Source: JAHDCJ01 sp039028895 (GTDB lineage: Bacteria > Bacteroidota > Bacteroidia > Chitinophagales > Saprospiraceae). From it: DNA of 64,000 nt. The position numbers and the translations under genes were made by a program. The notes under the pieces were generated by a model. The model worked only from the letters and a program-made list of their open reading frames with translations. It was not told where the DNA came from and searched no databases. Position 1 is the stretch's first letter. Each line of letters starts with the position of its first letter. Positions 35,266 to 44,915 of this stretch are shown here, piece after piece. The stretch covers positions 1 through 64,000 of the forward strand of contig JBCCHF010000004.1 of NCBI GenBank assembly GCA_039028895.1. The letters are read 5' to 3'.

Positions 35266-37257
35266 ATGAACTTTAACAGCATGGCGAACAAAATATTTAT
35301 TTTGGTATTCACCTTACTGACTCTGGCATCAGGCAGTGTCTTTGCTCAACCTGAAGATCCAGTACTTTTCATTGTGGAAGGAACACCTGTTCATGTCTCA
35401 GAATTTGAATATATCTATACCAAAACCAATGGGGAGAAAGCTGAATTCGATGAACCTTCCCTAAGGGAATATCTTGAGCTTTATAAAGACTTTAAGCTCA
35501 AGGTCAAGCGCGCCCGTGATCTAAAATTAGATACGATCAAAGTGCTTCAACAAGAACTGGCCGGGTATAAGCGCCAGTTGTCCAATAATTATTTGATGGA
35601 TAAAGAAGTAACTGAAAAGTTGTTACGTGAGGCCTACGACCGCTCACAATACGACGTTGCAGTAAGTCATATTCTGTTCAGGGCTGATAAAAATACTAAT
35701 CAGAAACAAATAAAAATTGCCAGGCAAAACGCCTATAAAGCACTCAAAAGGCTCCAGAATGGTGAAGCTTTTGAAAAAGTAGCAGCTGAAGTTTCAGAGC
35801 ACCCTCCGTCAAAAAGTAATGGCGGCTATATCGGGTATTTCACAGCTCTCGAATTACCAAATTTTTATGAATTAGAAACAGCGGCCTATACCACTCCTAA
35901 AGGTCAGATCTCAGATATCATCAAAACGCGACTGGGGTACCATATTATCAAAGTCATGGACAAAAGACCAGCACGCGGGCAAATCAAAGCGTCTCACATC
36001 TTGATCAGGGTTGACAAATCAGCTGACCAGTCTACTGTTGATAAAACAAAAAATCGCATAAATGAAGTGTATCAGCAATTGAAGGATGGGGGCAAGTTTG
36101 AAGATTTGGCGCAAGGTGTATCAGAAGACAATACAACGGGTAAAAACGGAGGACTTATCGGTACTTTCGGGATCAACAAATACGAAGAAGACTTTGAGAA
36201 TGCTGTTTTTGGGCTCAAAAATGATGGCGACTATACTTCCCCCGTTAGAAGTAGCCTGGGATGGCATATCATCAAAAGGATAGAAAAGCCGGAGCCCCTT
36301 CCTTATGAACTGGCTAAAGGCGGCCTTATCAATCGCATAAAGAGAGATAGTCGTTATGCCATTGCCCAAGAAGCGATGGTTGCTCGTATTAAGGAAAGTT
36401 CGGGATATAAGGAAAACACAGCTTTTCTCAATGACTTTTTTAGCAACTTGGGTGAAGATTATGTATCACCTAACTGGGAAGTTCCTTCGAAAGACCTGGA
36501 CAAAGAAGTCTTTGGCATCGGTGATATGAGTTATTCTCTCCAGGATTTTATCGCTTACAACAATCGGAATAGAAATTTACGTGTAAGAAGGGGCCGCCAG
36601 GCTTCACCCCAGGATGTTGGCAAAGAAATGTTTAAAGACTTTTCTGATAAAACTTTGATCAAATACGAAGAAAGTCAGTTGGAAAAGAAATATCCAGACT
36701 TCAAATCACTTATGCGTGAGTACGAAGAAGGCATTCTTTTGTTTGAAGCGACCAAAAGGTTGGTATGGGATAAAGCCAATGAAGACTCAACTGGCTTACA
36801 GATGTTCTATAACCAAAACAAAGAGAGTTACAAGTGGGCGCCAAGGGCTAAAGTCAACCACTTCACTTTAGCTACAGCTGATGAAAAGACAATAGCTAAA
36901 ACCTATAAGCTGGCAAAGAAGAAGTCGACATCGGCTCTACTTTCAAAAATCAATAAAAAGGGAGAAGTATTATTGGTGGAAGAAGAAATATCTGAACAGG
37001 GGAAGAACGAATTACTGGATAAATTGGCCTGGCAGGCGGGCACTGTTACGGATCTCAAGATCGGCAAAGAAGCGTCCACCTTTTCCAAAATAGAGACTAT
37101 ATTACCAGCTGAGCCGAAATCGCTTAAAGAAGCTAGAGGCTATGTGGTAGCTGATTACCAAGATCACTTACTTAATGAGTGGGTAGAGCAATTAAGAGGC
37201 ATGTATAGTGTTAAAGTTGACGAATCAGTGTTTCGTTCTCTTGTAGGGAAGCGATAA
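35266..37257 (+). CDS. Periplasmic peptidyl-prolyl isomerase with two parvulin domains
   Basis: This 663-residue protein has a signal peptide ending VFAQ; the ATG at 35266 and one at 35281 both give valid signal peptides. After a helical chaperone segment (about 30-125), two PpiC/rotamase domains follow: one from VSHILFRADK (about 127-225), the other from ASHILIRVDK (about 240-345), each ending in LGYHIIK/LGWHIIK. A long helical C-terminal part of about 300 residues has no known domain. Role: folding of outer-membrane or secreted proteins. It is the first gene of a three-gene operon with two SurA-like proteins. A TATTTTTG -7-like element lies at 35222. Confidence 0.92.
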   Translation: MNFNSMANKIFILVFTLLTLASGSVFAQPEDPVLFIVEGTPVHVSEFEYIYTKTNGEKAEFDEPSLREYLELYKDFKLKVKRARDLKLDTIKVLQQELAGYKRQLSNNYLMDKEVTEKLLREAYDRSQYDVAVSHILFRADKNTNQKQIKIARQNAYKALKRLQNGEAFEKVAAEVSEHPPSKSNGGYIGYFTALELPNFYELETAAYTTPKGQISDIIKTRLGYHIIKVMDKRPARGQIKASHILIRVDKSADQSTVDKTKNRINEVYQQLKDGGKFEDLAQGVSEDNTTGKNGGLIGTFGINKYEEDFENAVFGLKNDGDYTSPVRSSLGWHIIKRIEKPEPLPYELAKGGLINRIKRDSRYAIAQEAMVARIKESSGYKENTAFLNDFFSNLGEDYVSPNWEVPSKDLDKEVFGIGDMSYSLQDFIAYNNRNRNLRVRRGRQASPQDVGKEMFKDFSDKTLIKYEESQLEKKYPDFKSLMREYEEGILLFEATKRLVWDKANEDSTGLQMFYNQNKESYKWAPRAKVNHFTLATADEKTIAKTYKLAKKKSTSALLSKINKKGEVLLVEEEISEQGKNELLDKLAWQAGTVTDLKIGKEASTFSKIETILPAEPKSLKEARGYVVADYQDHLLNEWVEQLRGMYSVKVDESVFRSLVGKR

Positions 37258-37265
37258 AGAATTAA

Positions 37266-38117
37266 ATGAGAAAAGACGATTTCCTGATATCTGGAATTTT
37301 ATTGGCTTTAGTCTTCTTTGCAGGATGCGCTGAGAAAGGTCCTGTTCAACCAGAAAAGCCTTTGGCCAGGGTCTTTACTCAATATCTTTATCCATCTGAC
37401 ATCGCTGATATTATTCCGGAAGGTGCAGCTGATAGTGCCTTAATCGTAGACGCCTACATTCAATCTTGGGTGAGAGACAAGGTTATGGAAAAGATGGCGG
37501 AACAAAATGTTAGTGCTGATGAGGAGATTGAGAGAATGGTTCAAGATTATAAAGCTTCTCTGGTGTTGAGTAAATACGAAGAAGCATTATTACAGAAAAA
37601 CCTTGATACCACAGCAAGTGAAACGGTTTTGAGGGAATTTTATGAAAGGAGTAAATCCCAATTCCCATTAGCCACATCCGCTGCAAGATGTTATTATCTC
37701 AAAGTCCCAAGGTCTGCCCCGGATGTTTCAGATGTCAGGAAATGGATGAAATTAGAGAAGGATAATGACCTTAATAATTTACTTCATTATGCTGCACGCC
37801 ATGGTATCGAATTTTCATTTGGTAATGACTGGATACTGGTAGATGAATTGGCAGCGAAACTCCCTGAAAGTACGTTGAAAGAACGGTATTTGCAGGCTTC
37901 CAGGTTTGACTTTTACGCTTCAGATGAAGATTATCGTTATTTCGTAAAAGTAACCGGATATGTTGAAAAAGGAAGCCCCTCTCCTTACCTAATGATCAAA
38001 GAAGACCTCGGGAAACTTGTATTAAAAAAGAAGAAACTGGAAACACTGAAGACAATTTCTGAGCAAATTTTTAAAAACGAACTCAGTAAGAATAATGTTG
38101 AAGTGTATTCAAATTAA
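37266..38117 (+). CDS. SurA-like periplasmic chaperone lipoprotein lacking a parvulin domain
   Basis: This 283-residue protein begins with a lipoprotein signal (lipobox FFAGC, Cys about 21). The sequence resembles the helical chaperone core of SurA-type isomerases (VDAYIQSWVRDKVMEKMAEQ, then an EEI...YKASLVLSKYEEALL helix) and ends in a helix similar to those of its neighbours. The HILxR start of a rotamase domain is absent, so it is likely a chaperone without isomerase activity. It lies between two isomerase genes (8 and 12 bases spacing), an arrangement known in Bacteroidota. Confidence 0.82.
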   Translation: MRKDDFLISGILLALVFFAGCAEKGPVQPEKPLARVFTQYLYPSDIADIIPEGAADSALIVDAYIQSWVRDKVMEKMAEQNVSADEEIERMVQDYKASLVLSKYEEALLQKNLDTTASETVLREFYERSKSQFPLATSAARCYYLKVPRSAPDVSDVRKWMKLEKDNDLNNLLHYAARHGIEFSFGNDWILVDELAAKLPESTLKERYLQASRFDFYASDEDYRYFVKVTGYVEKGSPSPYLMIKEDLGKLVLKKKKLETLKTISEQIFKNELSKNNVEVYSN

Positions 38118-38129
38118 ACTTAATATTTC

Positions 38130-39482
38130 ATGAACAGAATTTTTGTTTTTTGCACCTTGATCTTATGCAGCCTTGGTTTATCAAATGCCTTGGCCCAGCC
38201 GAAAGTTGTTGATAAAGTTATTTCCGTAATCGGAGATAAAGTTGTCTTGCACTCTGATATTGAAGAGCAAGTGGCCTATTTCGAGGCACAACAAGGCGCC
38301 ATTCCTCCTGATGCAAGATGTTATGTACTCGATCAGATGATGACACAACAGTTATTGTTGGTGCAGGCTGACAGAGATAGTGTTGTTGTAGAAGATGCTG
38401 AAGTTAACCAACAGGTAGAAGCCAGGATCTCTCACATTCTTTCTTTAATGAGAGGTGATGAAGAGCAGTTTGAAGCCTACTATGGTATGTCAGTTTCTGA
38501 AGTTAGAGACAAATTCCGTGAAGATATGCGCAATCAGCTCCTTACTCAAAGGATGCAGGCCCAGATCGTAGAACACGTAAACGTAACCCCGTCAGAAGTT
38601 GTTGAATACTTCAATAAAATACCAATTGACAGTTTGCCTTACTTCAATTCAGAAGTAGAAATTGCTGAACTGGTTTTAAAGCCTAAGGTGAATGAGGAAG
38701 AACTTGCAAAAGCTGAAGCCAAGATTACCAATTTGCGCCGACGCATCGTTGAAGATCGAGAAGATTTTGCCACCTTGGCTGAACAGTATTCGGACGACAC
38801 CGGGTCAAGAGCCACAGGGGGTGACCTTGGCTGGGTAAAACGCGGAGAACTGGTTCCAGAATTTGAAGCTGCAGTGTTCAGGCTTTCCAAAAATGAATTT
38901 TCAAAACCTGTTCGTACAGAATATGGTTATCACCTCATACAATTACTAGAGCGTCGTGGTAACTCTGTTAATGCACGCCATATATTGGTTAGGCCTGAAA
39001 TTACAGATAACGACAAACAATTGGTACTCGCACAAATGGATACGATCCGTAATCTTGTACTCACTGACTCACTCACTTTCATCCAGGCTGTTAGAAAATA
39101 TTCTGAAGATGAGCAAAGCAAAAATAATGCTGGCAGAATGATGAATCCTCAAACTGGTGTCTCCTTATTTGAAATTGGTGATCTACCTCCTGAGGTTTAT
39201 TTTGCTATTGACACTATGTCTATAGGCGATGTTTCTGGTCCTGTTGAATTTGATGATTTCTCAGGTGACCCAACGTATAGACTATTGTTATTACAATCGC
39301 GCACCGAACCTCACCAGGCGAATTTGCAGGATGATTACGATAAAATCCAGAATGCAGCGCTCGAAGAAAAGAAGGTGATGTACCTAAGCGAATGGATCAG
39401 TAAACGTACTGGTCAGACCTATGTTTTTGTGGATCCGTTTTACACGGAATGCTTTCTGCTGGACAAATGGTTAAACCCCTAA
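38130..39482 (+). CDS. SurA-like peptidyl-prolyl isomerase / outer-membrane protein chaperone
   Basis: This 450-residue protein has a signal peptide ending ALAQ. The SurA N-terminal chaperone domain is clear (VVDKVISVIGDKVVLHSDIE, then YVLDQMMTQQLLLVQADRDSV). Two parvulin domains follow, around residues 170-275 (EIAELVLKPKV to YGYHLIQLLE) and 282-390 (NARHILVRPEI). It would escort unfolded barrel proteins to the BAM complex, which suits a region rich in outer-membrane proteins. Third gene of the chaperone operon; the MoxR gene follows 83 bases later. Confidence 0.93.
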   Translation: MNRIFVFCTLILCSLGLSNALAQPKVVDKVISVIGDKVVLHSDIEEQVAYFEAQQGAIPPDARCYVLDQMMTQQLLLVQADRDSVVVEDAEVNQQVEARISHILSLMRGDEEQFEAYYGMSVSEVRDKFREDMRNQLLTQRMQAQIVEHVNVTPSEVVEYFNKIPIDSLPYFNSEVEIAELVLKPKVNEEELAKAEAKITNLRRRIVEDREDFATLAEQYSDDTGSRATGGDLGWVKRGELVPEFEAAVFRLSKNEFSKPVRTEYGYHLIQLLERRGNSVNARHILVRPEITDNDKQLVLAQMDTIRNLVLTDSLTFIQAVRKYSEDEQSKNNAGRMMNPQTGVSLFEIGDLPPEVYFAIDTMSIGDVSGPVEFDDFSGDPTYRLLLLQSRTEPHQANLQDDYDKIQNAALEEKKVMYLSEWISKRTGQTYVFVDPFYTECFLLDKWLNP

Positions 39483-39565
39483 ATGATCATTTTTTTATAT
39501 CTTCACGTTCCTTGAAAACAAAGGTTCGCCCCGTTGTTACCACACAAAATTGAACTAAAATTAAT

Positions 39566-40528
39566 ATGCAATATCAATCTGACGTCGAAGCAGTTGACGG
39601 TTTGGCTAAAGCCTATAATGATCTTAAATCTGAGATCGGAAAAGTAATCGTCGGGCAAGACGAAGTAATAAAACTGGTTATTATTTCTTTATTCAGCAAC
39701 GGGCACTCTCTCCTAGTTGGGGTACCAGGTCTGGCTAAAACACTCCTCGTGAGTACGATTGCCCAGGTACTTGATCTTGATTTCAAAAGAATCCAGTTTA
39801 CACCTGACTTGATGCCTTCAGACATAACAGGTTCTGAGATCCTGGATGAAAATCGTCATTTTGAATTTGTTAAAGGTCCGATCTTCGCAAATATCGTTTT
39901 GGCGGATGAAATTAACCGTACACCTCCTAAAACACAGGCAGCACTTCTTGAGGCAATGCAGGAAAGAAATGTAACGGTATCCGGAACAGAGCATCATCTC
40001 CCATCTCCGTTTTTTGTGCTTGCTACTCAAAACCCAATTGAGCAAGAAGGTACCTACCCGCTTCCTGAAGCTCAGCTTGATCGTTTCATGTTCAACATTC
40101 CACTTGATTATCCTTCTTATGAGGAGGAAATACAGGTTGTAAAACAAACGACATCGAGCTATAAAGCCGACTTATCAAATATTCTCTCCGGCGAACAAAT
40201 TCTGTATTTTCAGCAACTGATCCGTAAGATTCCTGTATCTGACAATGTGCTTGAATATGCAGTTTCACTGGCCAATAAAACAAGACCTGGTAAAGCAATG
40301 GCCACAGGCGATGTTAACGAATACATTTCATGGGGTGCTGGCCCAAGAGCGTCTCAGTACTTAGTACTTGGTGCAAAATGCCATGCTGCCATTAACGGAA
40401 AATACTCTCCGGACATTGAAGACGTTCAAGCCATCGCAAAGTATGTTCTCCGCCACAGAATCGTTAGAAACTACAAGGCAGAAGCAAATGGCGTAACCGA
40501 GGAGGCTGTTATTGAGAGTCTGTATTAG
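39566..40528 (+). CDS. MoxR-family AAA+ ATPase
   Basis: This 320-residue protein has the MoxR landmarks: Walker A GVPGLAKT, the TPDLMPSDITG block, Walker B LADEINRTPPKTQAALLEAMQE, sensor 1 LATQNPIEQEGTYPLPEAQLDRF, and a C-terminal lid with SWGAGPRASQYL. MoxR ATPases help assemble enzyme complexes and usually sit before DUF58 and von Willebrand-type genes. Here no such gene follows, so its partners are elsewhere or it works with the preceding chaperone operon (inference). Confidence 0.92.
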   Translation: MQYQSDVEAVDGLAKAYNDLKSEIGKVIVGQDEVIKLVIISLFSNGHSLLVGVPGLAKTLLVSTIAQVLDLDFKRIQFTPDLMPSDITGSEILDENRHFEFVKGPIFANIVLADEINRTPPKTQAALLEAMQERNVTVSGTEHHLPSPFFVLATQNPIEQEGTYPLPEAQLDRFMFNIPLDYPSYEEEIQVVKQTTSSYKADLSNILSGEQILYFQQLIRKIPVSDNVLEYAVSLANKTRPGKAMATGDVNEYISWGAGPRASQYLVLGAKCHAAINGKYSPDIEDVQAIAKYVLRHRIVRNYKAEANGVTEEAVIESLY

Positions 40529-40550
40529 CAGTGTGTTTGCGTTGTTAGGC

Positions 40551-41036
40551 ATTTTTTCTCACGCGAAGCCGCAATGGTGCTAAGGTTTATTTTTGTTTAG
40601 AGGGTTTTGGGCTAGAAGTTATTGACTATTCTTTTTAACCCTTTTGTTAATTGTGTAACATTGAAATTGATAAGCAAGCCAAGTCGTTTATCTGTTAGTT
40701 TTAAGTAGGATAGCAATTGAAGTTCATGGACCGGTAAAAGTCGTTCGACCGACTTCACTTCCAGCACAAGTTCATCTTCAACAATTAAGTCCAGAAAGAA
40801 ATATTTATTTAATTGATAACCTTTAAACACCAGGGGAACTTTCACCTGCCTTTTTACTATCAATCCCTTTTCTGCTAAATTGAAAGCAAGACATTCCTCA
40901 TAAATTGATTCCAGTAGACCCGGTCCCATGTGCCGATGAACATCAATCGCACTGCCAATAATTGAGTGACTAATTTCATTTAATCTCTTTCTTTCCATGA
41001 TTAATTCTCAGCGTATTTGCGTCTCTGCGTGAATAA
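40551..41036. repeat. Inverted repeats flanking the GxxExxY gene
   Basis: The left copy (40551-40582, read on the minus strand) and the right copy (41004-41036, plus strand) align over 32 bases with 21 identities. They share TTGCG, CT and the conserved GCGTGA end. They bracket the GxxExxY gene exactly and point inward/outward like terminal repeats. I found no target-site duplication. Similar TTTGCGTC/GCGTGA motifs near GxxExxY genes are familiar to me from other genomes (from memory). Confidence 0.55.
40612..40998 (-). CDS. GxxExxY family protein
   Basis: This 128-residue protein has the name-giving motif G27-L-L-E30-S-I-Y33 and a PD-(D/E)xK-like core, LDLIVEDELVLEVKSV. That implies a nuclease-type fold, though activity is unproven. 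The family is widespread, patchy and of unknown function. It is bracketed by inverted repeats, sits between unrelated genes and faces away from the MoxR gene. All this fits a small acquired cassette. Confidence 0.9.
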   Translation of the reverse strand: MERKRLNEISHSIIGSAIDVHRHMGPGLLESIYEECLAFNLAEKGLIVKRQVKVPLVFKGYQLNKYFFLDLIVEDELVLEVKSVERLLPVHELQLLSYLKLTDKRLGLLINFNVTQLTKGLKRIVNNF

Positions 41037-41043
41037 AAAAATC

Positions 41044-42339
41044 TTACTTGTTATTGTCTAAAGTCTTCGCAAATTCAATCACAGCAGGATCTATAAAGAT
41101 ATCCTTGTATCGAATTGGCGTCTTTAGCCTGATGCCTTCCAGGGTCCTGCATCGACTAAGCGCTACATAAGTCTGCCCCCCTGCAAAAGCACCTCTTCCA
41201 AGATCAATAATGATATCGTCAAACGTCATGCCCTGGCTTTTGTGTATCGTAATCGACCAGGCTAATCTTAATGGGTATTGTGTATAAGTACCTTTTACCT
41301 CTTCAACTATTTTTTTCTCTGCTTTATCATATTTGAAGACAATATTTTCCCATGCAACAGGCTCCACAAAAACAATGCGACCTGTTCCTAGTTCAACTTC
41401 AATAAATTCTTCATCAAGAGTATTAATCCGACCTATGCTGCCATTGACCCAGCGCTTTTCAGTGTCGTTTTTCACAAAAATAACTTGCGCACCTTCCTTT
41501 AATCGAAGATCAATTTCAGCTGGAAACCGATCAGGAGAGAAATCTCCGATCACCTTCCCGTGATATACAATTTGCTTTGAATGCAATCTTGCTAATTGGG
41601 CTTTATTTACCTTATCTACAGCCCTGTTAATTGCTGCAAGCGTTATGGTAAATCGATGGTCATCTAATGAAATATTTGGATCAAACCTGTTGTTTATTAA
41701 TGCCAGTTCCTCCTCATCCACATCCATTTTCCGGACACTATCAAGGAGACTGATAAACGACTCATCTTCTTGTCGGTATACCTTTTTTAACTCAATACCA
41801 ATAAAGTCAACAGCCTTGAAGGCATAGGCAGAGAAAAAGAAAGCATTATCATAATTTCTGAAAATGATATCATAGGCTCCAGTTCTAACCGGCGCAACTG
41901 GCTCTAGCTGAAAAAGGTCACCGATCAGGATAAGTTGCTTTCCTCCAAAAGGTATTTTAGCATTGCCGGTATTTCGTCTTAAAGCAGTATCTATACCATC
42001 AAGCAGGTCCGCTCGTACCATTGATATTTCATCAATGACTAAGACATCCATCTTCTCAATAAGCTGCCTTTTCTCAGAATTCTTCTTAAAAGTTTTGATC
42101 TCCTTGTCATTGGGTAATAATGGACGCAAAGGAAATTGAAAAAAGGAGTGAATCGTCATGCCTTTAACATTGATTGCTGCTATTCCCGTTGGAGCAAGCA
42201 CTACAAACCGTTTGTCTATTTCGTTCCTGATTTTTCGCAAAAAGGTAGACTTACCAGTACCTGCCCTTCCTGTAAGGAAAATGGATTGGTTCGTGTCTGA
42301 GATTAGTTGGTAAGCCTTGTCAAGTTCGATGTTAGACAT
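41044..42339 (-). CDS. PIF1/RecD-like AAA ATPase (DNA helicase)
   Basis: This 431-residue protein has Walker A LTGRAGTGKST (about 21-31), APTGIAAINVKGMTIHSFF (motif Ia region typical of PIF1), Walker B MDVLVIDEISMV, the IGDLFQLEPV motif III, and a C-terminal UvrD-like half with LAWSITIHKSQGMTFD and YVALSRCRTLEGI. It is shorter than eukaryotic PIF1 but has every helicase motif I can place. Probable role: unwinding of structured DNA or replication obstacles. Monocistronic; a terminator from the next minus-strand gene lies upstream. Confidence 0.88.
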   Translation of the reverse strand: MSNIELDKAYQLISDTNQSIFLTGRAGTGKSTFLRKIRNEIDKRFVVLAPTGIAAINVKGMTIHSFFQFPLRPLLPNDKEIKTFKKNSEKRQLIEKMDVLVIDEISMVRADLLDGIDTALRRNTGNAKIPFGGKQLILIGDLFQLEPVAPVRTGAYDIIFRNYDNAFFFSAYAFKAVDFIGIELKKVYRQEDESFISLLDSVRKMDVDEEELALINNRFDPNISLDDHRFTITLAAINRAVDKVNKAQLARLHSKQIVYHGKVIGDFSPDRFPAEIDLRLKEGAQVIFVKNDTEKRWVNGSIGRINTLDEEFIEVELGTGRIVFVEPVAWENIVFKYDKAEKKIVEEVKGTYTQYPLRLAWSITIHKSQGMTFDDIIIDLGRGAFAGGQTYVALSRCRTLEGIRLKTPIRYKDIFIDPAVIEFAKTLDNNK

Positions 42340-42412
42340 TAGGTTGCAAACAGGTGATGAGCATCTCCGATTAAGTTATAAATCTAAGATCTATTTTGTC
42401 TAAAGTTAAAAT

Positions 42413-42444
42413 AAAAAAAGGCCGTCCTGAAATTCAGAACGGCC
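42413..42444 (-). terminator. Intrinsic terminator of rny
   Basis: A stem (GGCCGT...ACGGCC, extended past one mismatch by CTG/CAG) is preceded on the plus strand by a run of A, 24 bases past the rny stop as read on the minus strand. Confidence 0.88.
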
Positions 42445-42468
42445 TAATTGATTAACGTGTTTCTTTTG

Positions 42469-44157
42469 CTAACGAGCGAAAGAAATTGCTCGTTTTTCGC
42501 GAATAACTGTCACCTTTATCTGGCCAGGATATTGCATTTCTTCCTGAATTTTCTGGGAAATCTGGAACGAAAGGTCATCAGCCTGTTGGTCAGAAACCTT
42601 TTCAGATTCAACGATCACTCTAAGCTCACGACCAGCTTGCATAGCATATACCTTCTGGACACCGTCGTAGGACAAGGCAATCTCTTCCAGCTCTGTAATC
42701 CTTTTCAGATAACCTTCGAGGATTTCACGACGAGCTCCCGGACGGGCGCCAGAGATCGCATCACAAGCCTGTACGATCGGAGATATGATGTATTCCATTT
42801 CTACCTCATCGTGGTGAGCGCCCACTGCATTGCAAACAGATTTGCTTTCACCGTGCTTTTCACAAAGCTTCATACCTAAAATAGCATGTGATAATTCAGT
42901 TTCTTCTTCTGCCACTTTGCCAATATCGTGCAATAGTCCGGCGCGCTTAGCCAGCTTGGCCATCTTACGGGGCAGTTTGAGTTCTGCAGCCATCATTGAA
43001 CAAAGGTTTGCTGTTTCGATAGAGTGCTTCAAGAGGTTTTGACCATAAGATGAACGGAATCGCATTCGTCCAACCATTCTGACGAGTGATTGGTGTAAAC
43101 CGTGAATATCAAGTTCGATAACCGTACGTTCACCGATCTCCATAATTTGTTCTTCAAGTTGCTTCCTGGTCTTTTCAACTACCTCTTCAATGCGAGCGGG
43201 ATGAATACGGCCGTCAGCAACCAATCGTTGGAGTGAAAGCCTGCACACCTCCCGGCGAACCGGATCAAAGCTTGAAATAATAATGGCTTCAGGCGTATCA
43301 TCTACCACGATTTCAGCACCAGTTGCCGCTTCAAGTGCCCTGATATTACGACCTTCACGACCGATAATCTGGCCTTTGAGATCGTCTGAAGTAAGGTTAA
43401 ATACTGATACCGTATTTTCGATGGTTTGCTCAGCAGCCATCCTTTGAATGGTCTGAATAATAATCTTCTTGGCTTCCTTATTGGCTGTAACTTTAGCCTG
43501 GTCAATCCTTTCTTTCACAAAAGCCATGGCCTGGGTTTCGGCTTTGTCCTTAATGGCTTTAATCAATTCTTCCTTTGCTTCAGCTTCAGAGAGTTTAGCC
43601 ACTTTTTCCAAGGCTTTTACGTGTTGCTGGTTGGCTTTTTCAAGGTTTTCCTTTTTCTTGGCAACGATTTCAAGTTGCTTACCCAGGTTTTCCCTAATTG
43701 CCTCTAGTTCTTCCTCTTTTCTTTCTGCTTCCTGAACTTTGTTTTTCGCTTCTCCCATCTTTTTGTCGATGGCTTTGTACTTCTGGTCAATGTTGTTTTC
43801 CTTCTGCTTTACTGTATTCTCTCGCTCCTTCAACTTCAGTTCTTCTTCTTTAATCTCTTGTCGTCTCTTACTTGTATCGCTTTCAAACTTTGCTTTTAGC
43901 TGTATGTAGCGTTCTTTTGCTTCGAGGATCTTGCTTTTTTTGATCCTTTCGTTTTCTGCCTCTGATTCTTTGGCCGCCTTTTTGGCCGTTTCCTCAGCAT
44001 CTTTTACTATTCGTTCGGCGCTGATCCGCGCGTCGCTAATGAGTCTGTCGGATTGTTGGTTAAGTTCATCAATCTTGGCTTGTGCGTTTTTCTTTCCAAA
44101 AACAAAGCCTAGTATTATTCCTAAAACCAATGCACCCGCTCCAATTGCTATTTCCAT
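42469..44157 (-). CDS. rny: Ribonuclease Y
   Basis: This 562-residue membrane-anchored endoribonuclease starts mRNA decay. It has an N-terminal transmembrane helix (about 3-22), a long coiled coil (about 25-230), a KH domain with IGREGRNIRALEAATG, and an HD domain with catalytic HD in AGLLHDIGK. The family's usual end (GQIKVTVIREKRAISFAR) is present. Slightly longer than the roughly 520 residues usual, because of the coiled coil. It follows zapA on the same strand with a gap of 155 bases. Confidence 0.96.
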   Translation of the reverse strand: MEIAIGAGALVLGIILGFVFGKKNAQAKIDELNQQSDRLISDARISAERIVKDAEETAKKAAKESEAENERIKKSKILEAKERYIQLKAKFESDTSKRRQEIKEEELKLKERENTVKQKENNIDQKYKAIDKKMGEAKNKVQEAERKEEELEAIRENLGKQLEIVAKKKENLEKANQQHVKALEKVAKLSEAEAKEELIKAIKDKAETQAMAFVKERIDQAKVTANKEAKKIIIQTIQRMAAEQTIENTVSVFNLTSDDLKGQIIGREGRNIRALEAATGAEIVVDDTPEAIIISSFDPVRREVCRLSLQRLVADGRIHPARIEEVVEKTRKQLEEQIMEIGERTVIELDIHGLHQSLVRMVGRMRFRSSYGQNLLKHSIETANLCSMMAAELKLPRKMAKLAKRAGLLHDIGKVAEEETELSHAILGMKLCEKHGESKSVCNAVGAHHDEVEMEYIISPIVQACDAISGARPGARREILEGYLKRITELEEIALSYDGVQKVYAMQAGRELRVIVESEKVSDQQADDLSFQISQKIQEEMQYPGQIKVTVIREKRAISFAR

Positions 44158-44312
44158 AACATAATGGTTTAATGAGATAATTTAACCATTAATAATGGTC
44201 AAATAAACCCAATGAGTGAATGATAGTATGAATAGACAATACATAATTTTTATTGTCCGTTCACCGGAATGCAGATATAGATAATGGAAAAAAGAACAGA
44301 ACAGCGAGTTCG

Positions 44313-44612
44313 CTAGTCAATAACTGAACTCAGTAATTGATCCAAATGATCGAGTTTTTGGGAAAAGTCGGCATCCATCCTGCTATGATTAGCTTTTTGA
44401 AGGTCAACTGCATAGGTTAATAATGCCATTGCCAGGCAGTCCTGCTTATCTTTTTGCTTATAAGTAAGCTGAAAATTATTGACTTTTTCGTTGATCTCTT
44501 TTACGATTTTTCGGATAACAGCTTCGTCGCTTACCTTTATTTTCAAAGGGTAAGGTCGTCCTGCAATCAACACAGTTATATTCATTGACTCCTTGCTATC
44601 CATCCGGATCAC
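44313..44612 (-). CDS. zapA: Cell division protein ZapA
   Basis: This 99-residue protein has the ZapA layout: N-terminal strands (NITVLIAGRPYPLKI), then EAVIRKIVKEINEKV and a long helix with DCLAMALLTYAVDLQK. ZapA bundles FtsZ filaments at midcell. Its start overlaps the stop of the preceding coiled-coil gene by 4 bases, so translation is probably coupled. The order pheT - coiled coil - zapA - rny recurs in Bacteroidota. Confidence 0.88.
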   Translation of the reverse strand: MIRMDSKESMNITVLIAGRPYPLKIKVSDEAVIRKIVKEINEKVNNFQLTYKQKDKQDCLAMALLTYAVDLQKANHSRMDADFSQKLDHLDQLLSSVID

Positions 44613-44905
44613 GAATTACTTAACCACTCGATACACTTATCGATCTCTTTGGTGTATTTATCTAATTGTTCTTTTAAGTGTTTATTACTTTTCGCAAAGT
44701 TTTCACTTCCATTGGCATCCTTTGATGATACCTGCAATTCCTGCTCCATGCTTTTCAGGGCATCTTGTTGTCCTTCAAGCCTGGCGCTTAATTGTTTATT
44801 TTGATCAAGCAAATTGGTTTTTTCCTCTTTCAGAGATCTGTTCTCTTCAATGAGTTTTCGGATCCTGGATTCGATCCTCGTCAATTTGTCTGAAAATTCT
44901 GTCAT
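44609..44905 (-). CDS. Small coiled-coil protein (ZapB-like), likely division partner of ZapA
   Basis: This 98-residue protein is one continuous coiled coil (LTRIESRIRKLIEENRSLKEE onward) with no signal peptide. Size, composition and a 4-base overlap with zapA make a ZapB-like partner likely, though coiled coils show little family-specific sequence. It starts 10 bases after the pheT stop, so pheT, this gene and zapA are one transcript. Confidence 0.75.
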   Translation of the reverse strand: MTEFSDKLTRIESRIRKLIEENRSLKEEKTNLLDQNKQLSARLEGQQDALKSMEQELQVSSKDANGSENFAKSNKHLKEQLDKYTKEIDKCIEWLSNS

Positions 44906-44915
44906 TTGCTAATTC

